A DNA stretch of 28,359 nt from SW-4-43-9 sp047617985 (GTDB lineage Archaea; Nanohalarchaeota; Nanosalinia; Nanosalinales; Nanosalinaceae). Positions within the stretch are counted from its first letter, which is position 1; every line of letters begins with the position of its first letter. The stretch spans positions 1-28,359 of the forward strand of contig JBLGBS010000010.1 in the NCBI GenBank assembly GCA_047617985.1. Direction: 5' to 3'. The position numbers and the translations under genes were made by a program. The notes below the pieces were generated by a model, which did no database searches, was not told the origin of the DNA, and saw only the letters and a list, made by a program, of their open reading frames with translations. This document shows positions 1 to 6,553 of this stretch, one piece after another.

Positions 1-593
1 CCAGCAACAGCTATATACTGGTGCCGAGAAAGTTTGAACACAAAGATTACTTCCCGGAAAAAATAGTGGAAACAAAAATAGCAGGAACCAACCTGGTAGG
101 ATTATTCACAGCAGGAAACTCGAACTGCCTTCTACTACCTGAATCAGTGAAAGATAGAGAAGTCAAGAAAATCGAGGAAGCAGGAATCAACTACCATATC
201 CTCGACTCGATCGAAAACGCGTTAGGAAACATTATACTCGCAAACGATAAAGGCGCTATAATCAGCCCGGAACTGGAAGACCAGAAGGAAGAAATTGAAG
301 AAGCACTTGAAGTAGAAGTTGAAACAGGAGAAATTGCCTCAATCGAAAATCCGGGAGTATGCGGATCAGCTAACTCACACGGCGCAGTAATCCACAGAGA
401 TGCATCCGAGCAAGAAGCCAAACATGTCAAAAAAGTTCTACAGCTCGACGATATCAATATTGGAACAGTCAACATGGGATCTCCCTACATCGGATCCGGA
501 GTAGTTTCAACCGATGAATTCATTCTAACAGGCTATGACACCACAGGACCGGAGATCGGACGACTGGACAGAGTAATGGTTGAAAGAGAATAG
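1..593 (+). CDS. eif6: Translation initiation factor aIF6, 5' end outside the window
   Basis: aIF6 binds the large ribosomal subunit and stops premature joining to the small subunit; it is also a late ribosome-assembly factor. The frame is open from base 3, before any plausible start. The first readable residues (SNSYILVP) align with the end of the first of the five aIF6 repeats, as in the Methanocaldococcus protein, so roughly the first 15-25 residues lie upstream. The GTG codons at 21 and 66 are therefore probably internal. Family hallmarks are IAGTNLVGLF, ALGNIILANDKGAIISPEL, GTVNMGSPYIGSGVV and GYDTTGPEIGRLDRVM near the end. It heads the conserved archaeal series aIF6 - L18Ae - prefoldin alpha - FtsY. 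Family identity is near certain; only the true start is unknown. Confidence 0.95.
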   Translation, partial: SNSYILVPRKFEHKDYFPEKIVETKIAGTNLVGLFTAGNSNCLLLPESVKDREVKKIEEAGINYHILDSIENALGNIILANDKGAIISPELEDQKEEIEEALEVEVETGEIASIENPGVCGSANSHGAVIHRDASEQEAKHVKKVLQLDDINIGTVNMGSPYIGSGVVSTDEFILTGYDTTGPEIGRLDRVMVERE

Positions 594-614
594 ATTTTCT
601 AACCAACAAATGGG

Positions 615-622
615 TTTAAAAA
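615..622 (+). promoter_or_regulatory. TATA box for the L18Ae-prefoldin-ftsY unit
   Basis: TTTAAAAA begins exactly 30 nt before the ATG at 645. With archaeal spacing of about 25 bp from box centre to start site, transcription would begin at or next to the ATG, giving a leaderless mRNA. It lies in the 51-bp gap after aIF6, so the downstream genes can be transcribed separately from aIF6. Confidence 0.6.
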
Positions 623-644
623 GTTGAGAGCGGTTCTCTAGTTT

Positions 645-821
645 ATGACAACTTACAGATTCTCAGGTGAAATAGACCTTGGACGAGACAGTCCGGGTTT
701 TGAACGAGAAGTAGAAGCGGAAAGCGAGAAACAGGCAGAAGACAAGCTTTACTCCCAGCTCGGAAGCGAGCATTCGCTTAACAGAGGAAAAATCACAATC
801 AACGACGTCGAGGAGGTCTAA
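645..821 (+). CDS. rpl18a: Large-subunit ribosomal protein L18Ae (LX/L20a)
   Basis: A 58-residue protein, easily missed because it is so short. It begins MTTYRFSGEIDLGR and contains EVEAESEKQAEDKLYSQLGS followed by LNRGKITINDVEEV. This matches the archaeal LX pattern of a short beta strand, a helix rich in EAESEKxAxEKxYSxxGS, and a basic strand ending in a ...IxIxxIEE motif. It is a structural component of the 50S subunit. Its place between aIF6 and prefoldin alpha is the usual archaeal neighbourhood, which strengthens the call. Length agrees with the family (about 55-80 residues). The stop codon lies 5 nt before the prefoldin start, and the last codons also encode the SD site for that gene. 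Confidence 0.9.
   Translation: MTTYRFSGEIDLGRDSPGFEREVEAESEKQAEDKLYSQLGSEHSLNRGKITINDVEEV
811..817 (+). promoter_or_regulatory. Shine-Dalgarno site for prefoldin alpha
   Basis: AGGAGGT, a near-perfect match to the archaeal anti-SD sequence, ends 9 nt before the ATG at 827. It sits inside the final codons of the L18Ae gene. This fixes the prefoldin start and shows that an operon-internal gene here is translated from an SD site. Confidence 0.75.
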
Positions 822-826
822 TTCTT

Positions 827-1249
827 ATGCCAGATGAACAGCAGGCTCAGCAGCAGATGCAGCAGTACCAGCAGATCCAGCAGCAGATGGAACAGGTAGA
901 GGAATTCATCGAAAAAGTACAGAGCAATATTGAGGAAATGGAAGAAACAATCGGTGCAATCGATGAACTGGAAGATCAGGAAGTCGGAAGTGAAATCCTT
1001 GTACCAATCGGTTCAGGGGTCTTTGTAACCGGAGAGCTCAAAGAGAAGGACAAGGTAGTAACCAATGTCGGCGGCGAAGCATTCGAGAAAAAAGATCTTG
1101 ATTCGGCAGAGGATCTGATCCAGAATAAGAAAGAAGAGTTTGAAGAAACAAAGGAAGAGCTTCACTCCACAATGCAGGATTTACAGAGCCAGATGCAGCA
1201 GATCCAACAGCAGATCCAGCAGCAGAGACAGGGCGCAGCAGAGGAATAA
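827..1249 (+). CDS. pfdA: Prefoldin alpha subunit
   Basis: Prefoldin is a hexameric (alpha2-beta4) cytosolic chaperone that holds unfolded proteins at the tips of its coiled coils and passes them to the thermosome. The 140-residue product has the prefoldin alpha plan: an N-terminal coiled coil (about residues 5-48), a beta-hairpin core with VPIGSGVFVTGELKEKDKV and VTNVGG (about 58-84), and a C-terminal coiled coil (about 90-135). Both coil tips are unusually Gln-rich (QQQMQQYQQIQQQMEQ at the start, QMQQIQQQIQQQRQ at the end). These are the parts that contact clients, so the composition may matter. Translation is from a strong SD site in the preceding gene. The ftsY start follows 22 nt later, so the two are probably cotranscribed. 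Confidence 0.93.
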   Translation: MPDEQQAQQQMQQYQQIQQQMEQVEEFIEKVQSNIEEMEETIGAIDELEDQEVGSEILVPIGSGVFVTGELKEKDKVVTNVGGEAFEKKDLDSAEDLIQNKKEEFEETKEELHSTMQDLQSQMQQIQQQIQQQRQGAAEE

Positions 1250-1271
1250 ATACCTTATTTGATACAGGAAA

Positions 1272-2162
1272 ATGCTCGGAAAGTTCAAGGACTCGGTCAA
1301 AGAATTTTCGGAAAATGTCAAGTCGACAGTTGCCGAGAAAGAACTAGATGAGGAAACACTGGATCCTCTTCTGGAAGAGCTGAGACTGAAACTTTTACAG
1401 AACAATGTTTCTCTTGAAGCAGCTGAGTCGATAGAAGAAAAGCTTAGAGACCAGCTTCTCGGTGAACAGGTGAAGAGAGGTTCCGCTGAACAGAAAGTGA
1501 ATGAAGCAGTTAAAGAAACCCTCCTCGAACTGCTTGACGACAGCTTTGATTTCGAAGATCGGTTGATGGAAGCTAAAAATCCGCCTGTAGTTTTTATGGT
1601 TGGATTTAACGGTTCTGGAAAAACCACTACAACCGCAAAACTGGCTGATGTCCTTGAAAAGAATGGTAGAGAAGTGGTTCTAGGGGCAGGAGACACATTT
1701 AGAGCTGCTTCTATCGAACAATTGGAGGAGCACGGTGAGAAACTTGGTGTTGATGTGATATCGCATGAGTACGAGTCAGATCCAGCCGCAGTAGCTTATG
1801 ATGCGGTCGAGCATGCAGAGAAAGAAGCTAAAACCGCCCTGATAGATACCGCAGGTCGATCACACTCAGATGAGAACCTGATGGGGGAGCTCGAAAAAAT
1901 GATCAGAGTCAATGAACCGGATGTGACATTTCTGGTGGTTGACGCGCTTTCAGGGAACGATGTCCTAGAGCAGGCAGAAGCATATCAGGGAATGTTTGAC
2001 GCCGTTATTGTCACGAAGATGGATGTGGATGAGAACGGTGGAGCGATAATCTCGATTTCTGAGCGAAGCGGGAAACCTGTGGCCTATATTGGCACAGGCC
2101 AAGAGTACAGAGATATTAAGGAGTTTGACAAAGAAGAGTTTGTGGATCAGGTATTGGAGTAA
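1272..2162 (+). CDS. ftsY: SRP receptor GTPase FtsY
   Basis: FtsY is the membrane-associated receptor for signal recognition particle; paired GTP hydrolysis with SRP54 releases the ribosome to the Sec translocon. The 296-residue protein has an N-domain helical bundle (about 1-100) and a G domain with the P-loop GFNGSGKTTTTAKL (from residue 111), GDTFRAASIEQL, DTAGR, TKMD and a closing GTGQEYRDIKEF. There is essentially no acidic A domain before the N domain, the compact form common in archaea. The start opens with MLGKFKDSVKEFSENVK, very like the SRP54 start MFDKIKDSVQKFSS, as expected for paralogues. It is the last gene of the aIF6 cluster and ends facing the minus-strand block that begins at 2180. 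Confidence 0.95.
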   Translation: MLGKFKDSVKEFSENVKSTVAEKELDEETLDPLLEELRLKLLQNNVSLEAAESIEEKLRDQLLGEQVKRGSAEQKVNEAVKETLLELLDDSFDFEDRLMEAKNPPVVFMVGFNGSGKTTTTAKLADVLEKNGREVVLGAGDTFRAASIEQLEEHGEKLGVDVISHEYESDPAAVAYDAVEHAEKEAKTALIDTAGRSHSDENLMGELEKMIRVNEPDVTFLVVDALSGNDVLEQAEAYQGMFDAVIVTKMDVDENGGAIISISERSGKPVAYIGTGQEYRDIKEFDKEEFVDQVLE

Positions 2163-2179
2163 CGACCTATTTTATGGAC

Positions 2180-2296
2180 TCAGTTCAGGGAAGAAATAGC
2201 TCCTTCAGCTTCCATTAAGTATTCGTGACCTTCGAAGTTGCTGTGATTCTTTTTCTGGAACTCTGCCTGAGTTCTCTTCAGGTTTTCCTTCTGCAT
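2180..2296 (-). CDS. Possible 38-residue small protein
   Basis: A short frame from an ATG at 2296 would encode MQKENLKRTQAEFQKK and end in AEGAISSLN. It is charged, probably helical and has no membrane segment. Support is positional: it lies on the same strand as the unknown genes upstream, starts 21 nt after the stop of the 2318-2695 gene and fills the gap before the end of ftsY. No good SD site is visible, and I do not recognise a family. It could equally be a chance frame in a 3' untranslated region. Confidence 0.3.
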   Translation of the reverse strand: MQKENLKRTQAEFQKKNHSNFEGHEYLMEAEGAISSLN

Positions 2297-2317
2297 CGGG
2301 AATCTCTAGATCCGAAA

Positions 2318-2695
2318 TTAAAGTGGCTCAGACCGTTTTGATATTTTATCCTGTTCTAGGTAACTTCTTTCCGCTAAAGCGTGATTTTGCACGCTCTGAG
2401 CCAGTTCTTCGCGGATTTCTCTCTGTTTTCTTAGTTCTTCAGCTATCTCATCTAGGCCTTCTTCACTCTCCAGTAAGTCAGTGTAAGAATTTGCTGTATC
2501 GTATCTGCCTTTACTGTAGGGTTTCAGGAGGCTCTTCAACTTGGAGTCTTCTACATCAGAATTTTCTTCCAGAATCCTGTCTACAGCTTCGTTTCCGCCT
2601 AAAATAATATCTTCTTCGGCTTCTTTATTCCCTGAGAAATATCTGATCAGGTTATAACCGGTTGCAGCTGTAACTAGAGCTACAATTTCTTCCAT
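2318..2695 (-). CDS. Hypothetical protein with charged helical C-terminus
   Basis: No family recognised. The 125-residue product starts MEEIVALVTAATGYNLIRYF, a moderately hydrophobic helix that could be a weak membrane anchor. An acidic middle follows (NKEAEEDIILGGNEAVDRIL) and then a long charged helical region (EEGLDEIAEELRKQREIREEL) with coiled-coil character, ending basic. It starts 3 nt after the stop of the coiled-coil gene at 2699-3040, so the two are very likely cotranscribed and may work together. Codon use resembles the surrounding genes. Confidence 0.6.
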   Translation of the reverse strand: MEEIVALVTAATGYNLIRYFSGNKEAEEDIILGGNEAVDRILEENSDVEDSKLKSLLKPYSKGRYDTANSYTDLLESEEGLDEIAEELRKQREIREELAQSVQNHALAERSYLEQDKISKRSEPL

Positions 2696-2698
2696 GGT

Positions 2699-3040
2699 TT
2701 AGCTGTAGGCTTTCTGTTCGTCAAGCCTTTTCTGCATTGATTCTTCCAGCTGCTGGAGCTTCGCCTTCAGCGGTTCTAGGTCGTCTTCGAACTCGTCCAT
2801 TTTGATCTGTTCCCCTCTGCTTCCTTTCTGAATTCTTTCCTTTCTCATCTTGGACATTAGATGGTTGATTTCGGCGACGAACTGCTCGTATTCTTTCATC
2901 TGTGCCTCGATGTAGGAAATCTCTTCGGCAAACTCTTCTCGAAGTTCTTCAGTTACTTCGTCTTTTAGTTCATCTTTGATCTGTTCTTTCTCTACTCCGA
3001 AAGTCTTCCTCACCGTGCTGTAAAATTTTTCCATTCCCAT
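2699..3040 (-). CDS. Hypothetical coiled-coil protein
   Basis: No family recognised. The 113 residues are almost entirely charged helix: EKEQIKDELKDEVTEELREE early, then EAQMKEYEQFVAEINHLMSK, a basic break RKERIQKGSRGEQIKM, and an acidic final helix DDLEPLKAKLQQLEESMQKR. There is no signal peptide or membrane segment, so it is probably a cytosolic coiled-coil scaffold or adaptor. An ATG two codons further in (3034) is an alternative start; an AGGT SD-like site upstream fits either. A TATA-like run (CTTAAAAG on the minus strand, near 3079-3086) suggests it can be transcribed independently of the genes at 3100-4427. Confidence 0.6.
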   Translation of the reverse strand: MGMEKFYSTVRKTFGVEKEQIKDELKDEVTEELREEFAEEISYIEAQMKEYEQFVAEINHLMSKMRKERIQKGSRGEQIKMDEFEDDLEPLKAKLQQLEESMQKRLDEQKAYS

Positions 3041-3099
3041 CAGTATCTACCTGTATTTACTTGTAACTCGTAAAACTCTTTTAAGTGTTGTGCTCGCCT

Positions 3100-3609
3100 C
3101 TAAATGCTCTCCGGGATGACGACCCCGGACTCGCTGTACTGGTTCTGTTTGTAGAACTGAGCGGTTATTGCTCCAACAACTGCATCAAACTCTCTTGAAG
3201 AATTGATTTCGGAGCTTTCAATACCTAACGCCTCTATTGACCTGTCGCCGTCAAGCGCCAGTTCTTCAGAACTTATGAAGGGATCGAAACGGATCAGTTC
3301 GGAAGGTTTATCCATATGATGCTTCAGCGAACGGTCAATAGCCCGAAGGCGTTCTACTTTCTTCTTTTCATTTGAGGAGGGTGTGAAGCTGTATCCCTCC
3401 TCCTTGAGTTCTTCTTCGTCTTTTGTCAATTCTTTCCCGCTCAGCTCGGTTCCACAGTTAACTGCCAGAACCTCAGGCTTCTTCTCCACGATTTTATCCA
3501 CTATCTTGCCTGTGTCTTTGATTGAGAAGGTTTCTGCCTGATTATCGTCTAGAAAGGCCAGAAATGATTCCTCGTTTTCATTATCTGTAAGTATAAGTCC
3601 GGCTATCAT
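3100..3609 (-). CDS. Hypothetical protein, possibly RNase H-like (DUF429/COG2410-like)
   Basis: A 169-residue cytosolic protein. The last third (SSREFDAVVGAITAQFYKQ followed by GVVIPES) resembles the C-terminal DAxxxAxxA helix and final strand of DUF429-type RNase H-fold proteins. The middle (KPEVLAVNCG and KVERLRAIDRSLK) also fits their layout. However, the N-terminal strand MIAGLILTDNENEESF lacks the GxD metal ligand usually found there, so catalytic function is doubtful. It overlaps the upstream gene by 4 nt (ATGA) and has a strong SD site, so it is translationally coupled to the hydrolase-like gene. Family assignment is tentative; existence of the gene is likely. Confidence 0.6.
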   Translation of the reverse strand: MIAGLILTDNENEESFLAFLDDNQAETFSIKDTGKIVDKIVEKKPEVLAVNCGTELSGKELTKDEEELKEEGYSFTPSSNEKKKVERLRAIDRSLKHHMDKPSELIRFDPFISSEELALDGDRSIEALGIESSEINSSREFDAVVGAITAQFYKQNQYSESGVVIPESI

Positions 3610-4427
3610 TTTGGTACCTCCAGCTCTTTTTTCTCACCGTCATCGAACTCTATAAGAGAACGGTTCTCTTCAGCTGATCTCATTATCTTGTCCTTCCTGA
3701 CTTTCTCCTCTACTATATCCAGAAAGTCGTTAAGAGCCTTGTTGTAGTCCTGCGGTTTTTCATAGAAGCTGAAAGTTCCGGCCCTGTTTATCATACTTAA
3801 CCGGGCGTTCATCTTTCGGGCTTCCTCTATCTTCGAGAAACGATCCTCATCTGCATTGATTATAAGCGATAGTTGGTCGCCCTCGACCATATCTTGGTTC
3901 ATAAATGATTCAATATCTCTATAGTCCGGAACATCTACATCTCTCATAAACTCCTTCAGCACCCGGTAATCAGTGTACTGTGAGAAAAGACTTTTCCTCA
4001 GTATTTTAGGACTTCTCTTCGCCATCGACCAGAACGTCCTGTAAATTTTCCCGCCTGGAACACTTCTGCTTCCAAAACCAGTCATAACAGTGGTTTGAAC
4101 CGACTCATGGTCGCTCACCGAGCTCACAACCGAGTTGCCGACAGTATTGGACACTAGAACAGCGTTCTGTATCTTTTCCTGCTCAAGCACAGCCTTCAAA
4201 CAGCCTTTTTCGCCTTCAAAATCTCTGTAGCTCTCCGTAGGCTGAAAAGCGATAGTTTTGTATTTCTTTGAGAAATAGCGCAGCTGGTTGTTCCATAGAT
4301 CCGGGTTAAAGCTTCCAGGTGTGAAAACCAGCTGTATATCTGAATCTGTCTCCGACTCGGCGTAGTGGATGTTCTCTCCGTTTATCCTTCTCAACGAGAA
4401 ATCCATGTAATCACTTTGAAGCGTCAA
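3606..4427 (-). CDS. Alpha/beta-hydrolase-fold protein, probably inactive
   Basis: The 273-residue sequence follows the alpha/beta-hydrolase plan: the strand and oxyanion turn LVFTPGSFNPDLWNNQLRYF (residues about 33-52), a nucleophile-elbow region LVSNTVGNSVV (about 91-101), a helical cap, and the late strand LSLIINADEDRFSK followed by RAGTFSFYEKPQDYNKAL. In active members the elbow is GxSxG and the late loop is GAGH. Here the nucleophile position is Thr with the first Gly replaced by Ser (SNTVG), and the His position is Thr (AGTF). The usual HG before the oxyanion hole is TPG. The Asp position (DEDRF) is kept. The fold is convincing but esterase chemistry is unlikely; a binding or regulatory role is inferred. 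First gene of the minus-strand block. Confidence 0.75.
   Translation of the reverse strand: MTLQSDYMDFSLRRINGENIHYAESETDSDIQLVFTPGSFNPDLWNNQLRYFSKKYKTIAFQPTESYRDFEGEKGCLKAVLEQEKIQNAVLVSNTVGNSVVSSVSDHESVQTTVMTGFGSRSVPGGKIYRTFWSMAKRSPKILRKSLFSQYTDYRVLKEFMRDVDVPDYRDIESFMNQDMVEGDQLSLIINADEDRFSKIEEARKMNARLSMINRAGTFSFYEKPQDYNKALNDFLDIVEEKVRKDKIMRSAEENRSLIEFDDGEKKELEVPK
3616..3621 (-). promoter_or_regulatory. Shine-Dalgarno site for the 3100-3609 gene
   Basis: On the minus strand GGAGGT lies 6 nt before the ATG at 3609, inside the last codons (LEVPK) of the upstream gene. It decides the start and, together with the ATGA overlap, indicates coupled translation. Confidence 0.7.
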
Positions 4428-4466
4428 ACTCTTATATCAATTTAATATTAACACCTTTTCAACAGG
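4428..4466. promoter_or_regulatory. Divergent promoter region, 39 bp
   Basis: The minus-strand hydrolase-like gene (start 4427) and the plus-strand membrane-protein gene (start 4467) face away from each other across only 39 bp. The gap contains TTATATCA (4432-4439) and TTTAATATTAA (4441-4451), the latter nearly symmetrical and readable as a TATA box on either strand. One or both probably serve both genes; which serves which cannot be decided by eye. Confidence 0.45.
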
Positions 4467-4805
4467 ATGAAAACCGATCTGGCAGTGCTTGGACTTGCGG
4501 GCGCGGTATCCGGAGCAGTAGCTTTCAGAGTATATGAGACAGCGGGTGTTCTTTCAGCGTTGACAGTTCTGATTTTCTGCGGATGGATCCTATTCAACCT
4601 CAGAAGTAAAATCGGGGTCTGGAACTCGCTTGGAACCCTTTTGAACCCGTTTGTCAGCTTTTTCAACATTTATTTAATCGCCTTCACATACTTTGCTTTG
4701 ACCGGTATGCAGTTTTACCCTTCGCTTTACAGAGCTCTGGGCTGGGCTCTCCTTGGAACAGCCCTCTCAATGCTGATTTTCAAGTACTGGAACATGGGAT
4801 CCTGA
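4467..4805 (+). CDS. Small multi-spanning membrane protein
   Basis: No family recognised. The 112 residues contain about four hydrophobic segments: residues 4-20 (LAVLGLAGAVSGAVAF), 27-45 (GVLSALTVLIFCGWILFNL), 60-80 (PFVSFFNIYLIAFTYFAL) and 90-106 (ALGWALLGTALSMLIF), with short loops. It is an integral membrane protein with no catalytic motif visible. It sits alone between a divergent promoter and the separate promoter of srp54, whose start is 46 nt downstream. The conserved neighbour makes an insertion-related or targeting-related role possible, but that is only proximity. Confidence 0.7.
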   Translation: MKTDLAVLGLAGAVSGAVAFRVYETAGVLSALTVLIFCGWILFNLRSKIGVWNSLGTLLNPFVSFFNIYLIAFTYFALTGMQFYPSLYRALGWALLGTALSMLIFKYWNMGS

Positions 4806-4820
4806 ACAGTATCCAAACCC

Positions 4821-4828
4821 TTTATGCC
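4821..4828 (+). promoter_or_regulatory. TATA box for srp54
   Basis: TTTATGCC begins 30 nt before the ATG at 4851, the same spacing as other promoters here. An earlier in-frame ATG at 4824 lies inside this box, which argues that 4851 is the real start and that the mRNA is leaderless. Confidence 0.55.
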
Positions 4829-4850
4829 TTTTAGGTCTCAATCAGTAGTT

Positions 4851-6143
4851 ATGTTTGACAAAATCAAGGACTCGGTTCAGAAGTTCTCCTCCAGAACCGT
4901 AGCCGATGAAGAGGCGGTAAATCAGCTTGTAAAAGATATACAGAGAGATTTGATTCGGGCGGATGTAGATGTCTCACTTGTCTCAGATCTCAGCGATGAA
5001 ATAAGAGAGGAAGCGCTGAAAGAAGAACTTCCGAAAGGTTTAAGCCGGAAAGAGCATGTACTGGAAATAGTTTACACCAGGCTTGAGGAGCTCCTTGGAG
5101 AGGAAGCCGAGATAGAGATTGAGCCGAAAACAGTTCTGCTCTGTGGTTTATACGGAGCTGGTAAAACAACTACAGCAGGAAAACTAACTGACTTTTACAG
5201 GAAAAGGGAGCTGAAACCGGGACTGATCTGCGCGGATACTGATAGACCGGCAGCGTACGATCAGCTGAAGCAGATAGCAGAGGATATTGACGCGGAGTTC
5301 TACGGCGAGAAAGAAGCAGAAGATCCTGTAAAAGTAGTTGAAAGAGGAAAACAAGAACTGGATGTCGACGTGCTTATAGTCGACTCTGCAGGACGGAACT
5401 CGCTTAACGAAGATCTACAGCAGGAGCTTTCCGATATAGATCAGGTGATTGAACCTGATGAAAAATATCTGGTTATGCCGGCTGACATAGGTCAGAGCGC
5501 CCGGGAACAGACAGAAAGCTTTGACCAGGCGGTTGGAATAAACGGAGTTGTGGTTACGAAAATGGACTCCTCTGCAAAAGGTGGTGGCGCACTTGTCGCA
5601 TGTCAGAACTCTGGTGCCTCAGTAAAGTTTATCGGTACTGGAGAGAGAATGGAGGATCTAGAGGTATACGATCCGGTCGACTTCGTGTCGGATATGCTGG
5701 GACAGCCTGATCTGGAATCGCTTCTTGAGAAAGTCGAGGAGCTGGATACCGACCCTGAGGAAATCCTTGAAGGGGAGTTCACACTGGAAGATTTCAAGGA
5801 TCAGATGGAGTCCGTTACAGGATCCGGGATGATGGAGGAGATGATGCAGCAGCTTCCGATAGGAGGGAACAAGGTGCCGGACAATATCTCCGATATGACC
5901 GAGGGGAAGATCGAGAAGTACTCGGTTATCATGAACTCAATGACTGACGAAGAAATGAAGGATCCTTCTATAATAGATAAATCACGATCTGAGAGAATTG
6001 CTGAGGGATCAGGAACCTCCAGAGGGGAGGTAAGAGATCTGATCAAGCACTACCGCCAGACCAAGAACATGGTGGACAAGTTCGACAAAGGCTCAATGAA
6101 GAGGGGTAACATGCAGGACATGCTTCAGAATCTCGGTATCTGA
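4851..6143 (+). CDS. srp54: Signal recognition particle GTPase SRP54
   Basis: SRP54 binds signal sequences emerging from the ribosome, associates with SRP RNA, and docks with FtsY through matched GTPase domains. The 430-residue protein has the N domain (1-90), the G domain with P-loop GLYGAGKTTT (from residue 99), DTDRPAAYDQLKQ, DSAGR, TKMDSSAKGGG and GTGERMEDLE, and the C-terminal M domain. The M domain shows the Met-rich signal-binding helix GSGMMEEMMQQLP, the RNA-binding SRSERIAEGSGTSRGEV stretch and a Met-rich tail (GNMQDMLQNLGI). Domain order and length are normal. The start at 4851 (MFDKIKDSVQKF) was chosen over 4824 by alignment with FtsY and by the promoter. The last 19 nt overlap a convergent gene. 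Confidence 0.96.
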   Translation: MFDKIKDSVQKFSSRTVADEEAVNQLVKDIQRDLIRADVDVSLVSDLSDEIREEALKEELPKGLSRKEHVLEIVYTRLEELLGEEAEIEIEPKTVLLCGLYGAGKTTTAGKLTDFYRKRELKPGLICADTDRPAAYDQLKQIAEDIDAEFYGEKEAEDPVKVVERGKQELDVDVLIVDSAGRNSLNEDLQQELSDIDQVIEPDEKYLVMPADIGQSAREQTESFDQAVGINGVVVTKMDSSAKGGGALVACQNSGASVKFIGTGERMEDLEVYDPVDFVSDMLGQPDLESLLEKVEELDTDPEEILEGEFTLEDFKDQMESVTGSGMMEEMMQQLPIGGNKVPDNISDMTEGKIEKYSVIMNSMTDEEMKDPSIIDKSRSERIAEGSGTSRGEVRDLIKHYRQTKNMVDKFDKGSMKRGNMQDMLQNLGI

Positions 6144-6433
6144 ACACTGATGTTACCTTTGTTGGCCTTTAGGTAATCAAGTTCTTCCTGACTGTAGAAC
6201 TTTTCCTTACCCAGCTTTTTCTCCATAATTTCCTCTTTCTCGAGAAACTCTTTCTCAACTTCTTCATCAACTTTGGAGAGCTTGGTGTGAGCTATATCTG
6301 ATGAAATCCTGATGTTTTCGAAAACCGTGAGCCATTTGCTTGGAAAAGTATAGTCTGCTTTTGAAACGATATGGGTCAGCCCAAGCAGTGCGAGGAGGGC
6401 TTTTCTGTATGCTTTTCTTGCAGTTTTCTTCAT
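6125..6433 (-). CDS. Hypothetical small basic-acidic helical protein
   Basis: No family recognised. The 102-residue product begins MKKTARKAYRKALLALLGL, a basic then hydrophobic amphipathic helix that may touch the membrane. It continues with ADYTFPSKWLTVFENIRISS and ends in charged helices (EEVEKEFLEKEEIMEKKLGK and YSQEELDYLKANK). Its stop lies inside srp54, a 19-nt convergent overlap. It fills most of the gap between srp54 and the phosphoesterase gene, and its codons look like those of real genes nearby. A second frame overlapping the same stretch (6267-6455) looks like a shadow. The promoter is unclear. Confidence 0.55.
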   Translation of the reverse strand: MKKTARKAYRKALLALLGLTHIVSKADYTFPSKWLTVFENIRISSDIAHTKLSKVDEEVEKEFLEKEEIMEKKLGKEKFYSQEELDYLKANKGNISVQIPRF

Positions 6434-6500
6434 TTTTGCTTTCCGATAATGTCACTCCCCGAAACCTGTGTAAATCCCCTGTAAAACGTTCATTAAACGC

Positions 6501-6510
6501 GATATATAAA
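6501..6510 (+). promoter_or_regulatory. Candidate TATA box for the phosphoesterase gene
   Basis: GATATATAAA at 6501 would start transcription near 6526-6530 and leave a leader of about 25 nt before the ATG at 6554. A second box, GTTTTAAC at 6524-6531, is at the spacing expected for a leaderless start. The symmetrical TATATA could also serve the minus-strand gene at 6433, leaving a longer leader. Confidence 0.4.
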
Positions 6511-6553
6511 GCTTGGTAGAACCGTTTTAACTTTCAAACCCGGGAACTGATGT

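Noticed and set aside
1181..1696. Long open frame on the minus strand, Ser- and Phe-rich, opposite pfdA and ftsY
   Set aside because: It mirrors the GAA/GAG-rich coding strand of two certain genes; its composition (runs of Ser and Phe) is that of an antisense frame.
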